NCBI GenBank assembly: GCA_029961685.1
Contig: JARWKL010000005.1
Span: 20,550,164-20,614,163 of the forward strand
Direction of reading: 5' to 3'
DNA from: Aristolochia californica
Taxonomy: Eukaryota > Streptophyta > Magnoliopsida > Piperales > Aristolochiaceae
DNA length: 64,000 nt
Below are positions 62,504 through 64,000 of the stretch, piece after piece. Below the pieces are notes generated by a model. It ran no database searches. It was not told the origin of the DNA and was given only the letters and a program-made list of their open reading frames with translations. The position numbers and the translations under genes were made by a program. Numbering within the stretch: position 1 is the stretch's first letter; the number at the start of each line of letters is the position of its first letter.

Positions 62504-63627
62504 TTCGACGCTCCTCCAGAGGTTGGGACATTCGAACTTGGAGCTACATTCAAAATTGAAGCTGGATTCGAAATTGGAGCATTAGCATTCGAAGAAGAAG
62601 GCGATTTCCGACGATCTTTCTCCGGCAAGTTCCTCAAGCACGATATGTACTTAACAACCATAATGGCTGAGTAGAAAAGAGGGAACCAACCGGTGCCACG
62701 GTCGGTAACTTCGGGAGTTATGTAGCTAAGTAGTTTTTCTTTTCCCTTTTTTTAAGGGTATGTATTTAGTTGTGTTTTTCAATATTTTGAACAATGTTTT
62801 TACATTTTCCACATGTTTGTAATATTGTGATTCGTACAGTATTTTTTATTACTGTTTGTGTTCCGCATATATAAATATGATCTCCACAGTTGTTGTTATT
62901 ACTGTTCATAGTCCGCATCTATATATATGGTCTCCACAATGTTTGTTTTTACTGTTCCAAAGTTACTGTTCAAAAGTATTGTTCATTTTTACTATTCATG
63001 GTTACTATTTATGTTTACTGTTCACTCGTCAAAAAGAAATAGTATTGAAATAGTGCCAAATAGGACATAAGCTAGAGACTTGGAATTATTCGGCTACGCT
63101 CCGAGGTAGAAAACCAAACGGAGTTGTGCTCTACCCTGTTGAAGCAGCCATGGAACCGCAACGGTTAATAGGAACGGCTTGGGGCCCTCTGGAGACCATG
63201 AGGACCGCATCGATGGAATTGCCTACGTGGTGGTAAGCCGGCGGGAATAGGGTCAAACCCCGAAGAAGTTCTAAGTAGCAGCAGAAGTCATGTTGGGCCT
63301 ATTAGATAGCTATGAAATAGACACAAACGAGTATAATGCAGTGACATGTGGTAGGAAGTAGAGAGTGATGTGATAGTGAAATGATAGGACTGTCGAAAAG
63401 CAACTGTAGGAATAGTATTGTGTGAGTCATCAATGTTTTTTTCTGCCTATAGTTCGAGACTGACAGGTAGAAGTCCCTAGGATTCTAGTTCCACTGCCCT
63501 CATCCCTAGGTTTTCTTCCATTGTGTGTGCAAGTCTATTAGAGACTTTGTGTCATTGATATCATAGCAATAGTGCTTTGGTATCAGTATTCCGCTGTGAG
63601 AGTCTGCTAGAGACTTGTGTTGCCCTC
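62504..63627 (+). other. Viral leader (right copy) ending near primer site
   Basis: Leader sequence as in the left copy up to 63,472, then a further 155 bp unique to this copy. The extra part has two related segments, GTCTATTAGAGACTTTGTGT (near 63,525) and GTCTGCTAGAGACTTGTGT (near 63,602), on either side of the primer-site-like TGGTATCAG. Viral sequence stops near 63,627, where TGTAAGAAACGACTTACGG returns to type A satellite. Confidence 0.68.
63578..63586 (+). promoter_or_regulatory. Possible initiator tRNA-Met primer binding site
   Basis: TGGTATCAG matches the first nine bases of the plant tRNA-iMet complementary site used by Caulimoviridae to start minus-strand DNA. The following bases (TATTCCGC) do not match the usual AGC continuation. 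It lies about 1.05 kb after the TATA-like box and 42 bp before the end of the viral DNA. Nine bases alone are weak, but the position is right. Confidence 0.5.
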
Positions 63628-64000
63628 TGTAAGAAACGACTTACGGATTGGGTGTCAACTCTCAGTTAAAAATCCCCCGCCTCTCCCTTTTCTTGACGAT
63701 TGCAAAAAGTAATATATAAAAACTAGAAAGAGTTTACAGTCCCTGAAAATTACAGACACTTTTTTAAATTATCTCTCTCTACATTTGTACATTTCCATTT
63801 TAGATGTATACTTTTTTCTTCAATCAAAACTTGACTTTTCACTTTTTACCCTTTATCTCGTGAACAAAAAGATAAGGCAAACAGATCACAAAAAAATGAA
63901 AATTTTGGAGTTTATGTATACAAAAAAATTAAAACAACAAAAAATGTAAGAAAATAAAATTTATTCACACACTACAAATTCACACGGAAGTTTTGATATG
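63628..64000. repeat. Satellite array, type A, right flank
   Basis: Resumes at TGTAAGAAACGACTTACGGATTGGGTGTCAAC and continues with type A blocks (ACTAGAAAGAGTTTACAG, a single TTTGTACATTTCC, CTCGTGAACAAAAAGATAAGGC, CACACACTACAAATTC). It runs off the window. Compared with the left junction the monomer phase has jumped forward by about 325 bp. Confidence 0.93.

Larger units (their letters stand above)
61425..63472 (+). repeat. Right ~2-kb direct repeat of the viral element
   Basis: Counterpart of 54,236-56,168 in the same orientation and order. It includes an extra segment of about 120 bp near 62,260-62,380 with more TGACG-type motifs, has TATAAG in place of TATAAAT, and shares the 18-bp, 50-bp and 13-nt leader repeats. 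After 63,472 it continues into leader sequence that the left copy does not have. Confidence 0.9.
49264..63627. mobile_element. Endogenous pararetrovirus cluster (Caulimoviridae)
   Basis: This is viral DNA inside the satellite. It encodes a coat protein with a CCHC zinc knuckle, an aspartic protease with a DTG motif, a reverse transcriptase with YVDD, RNase H, and a 30K-type movement protein region. There is no integrase and there are no LTRs of the usual kind, which fits Caulimoviridae rather than a Ty3 retrotransposon. At least three pieces are present: a scrambled forward piece (49,264-52,997), an inverted piece (52,998-54,235) and a longer forward element with repeated ends (54,236-63,627). 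The genus is uncertain. Separate MP, CP and polymerase ORFs resemble caulimovirus/soymovirus-type layouts more than single-polyprotein genera. All larger coding regions are broken. Confidence 0.93.

Noticed and set aside
54236..63472. The 2-kb direct repeats as retrotransposon LTRs
   Set aside because: They contain part of a protein-coding ORF and a viral promoter/leader, do not begin TG or end CA, and have no adjacent target-site duplication.
63520..63622. Terminal repeats of a transposon at AGTCT...GAGACTT
   Set aside because: The two 20-bp segments are direct, not inverted, lie within the viral leader, and have no transposase or duplicated target.

Overview
The window is plant nuclear heterochromatin. 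It holds two things: a very long AT-rich tandem satellite array (about 1-49,263, resuming at 63,628-64,000) and, set into it, a 14.4-kb cluster of decayed endogenous pararetrovirus DNA (family Caulimoviridae; 49,264-63,627). Integrated caulimovirid DNA indicates a vascular plant. I could not identify the species or recognise the satellite. I see no intact host gene, tRNA, rRNA or CRISPR array.

Satellite: the monomer is usually 635-676 bp, giving roughly 75 head-to-tail copies. Two subfamilies are laid out in blocks A-B-A. Type A (about 1-5,695, 31,215-49,263 and the right flank) has GACAAGGCAAAC, CTTACGGATT and CGGTCAATC. Type B (about 5,695-31,215) has an extra GTGCATT copy, TTCATCCCGTAAAC, an AAAGAGAATAACAAACGCT insert and CTTATGGATT. 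Type B shows higher-order structure: marker variants recur about every 2.0 kb (three monomers), and a block of several kb recurs at a 6.67-6.69 kb offset. Local events include almost identical 660-bp twins at 33,687-35,006, truncated units and poly-C expansions at one monomer position.

Pararetrovirus cluster: (i) 49,264-52,997 is a scrambled plus-strand copy in the order coat protein N-part, protease/RT/RNase H, coat protein C-part, protease N-part. (ii) 52,998-54,235 is an inverted copy of the coat-protein/protease region, making hairpin-capable arms. (iii) 54,236-63,627 is a longer plus-strand element flanked by about 2-kb direct repeats (last ORF plus intergenic promoter/leader). It reads: last-ORF C-part, promoter/leader, movement protein, coiled-coil-like ORF, two small ORFs, coat protein, then (polymerase deleted) last ORF, promoter/leader and a primer-site-like sequence.

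Pieced together, the ancestral virus had separate ORFs in the order MP, P2, P3a, P3b, CP, PR-RT-RNase H, last ORF. They are closely coupled, several by ATGA stop/start overlaps. P3a and P3b are both exactly 71 codons and look like a tandem duplication. All larger genes carry stops, frameshifts or deletions, so the locus is a viral fossil. Its promoters and inverted repeats could still matter as a source of small RNA.
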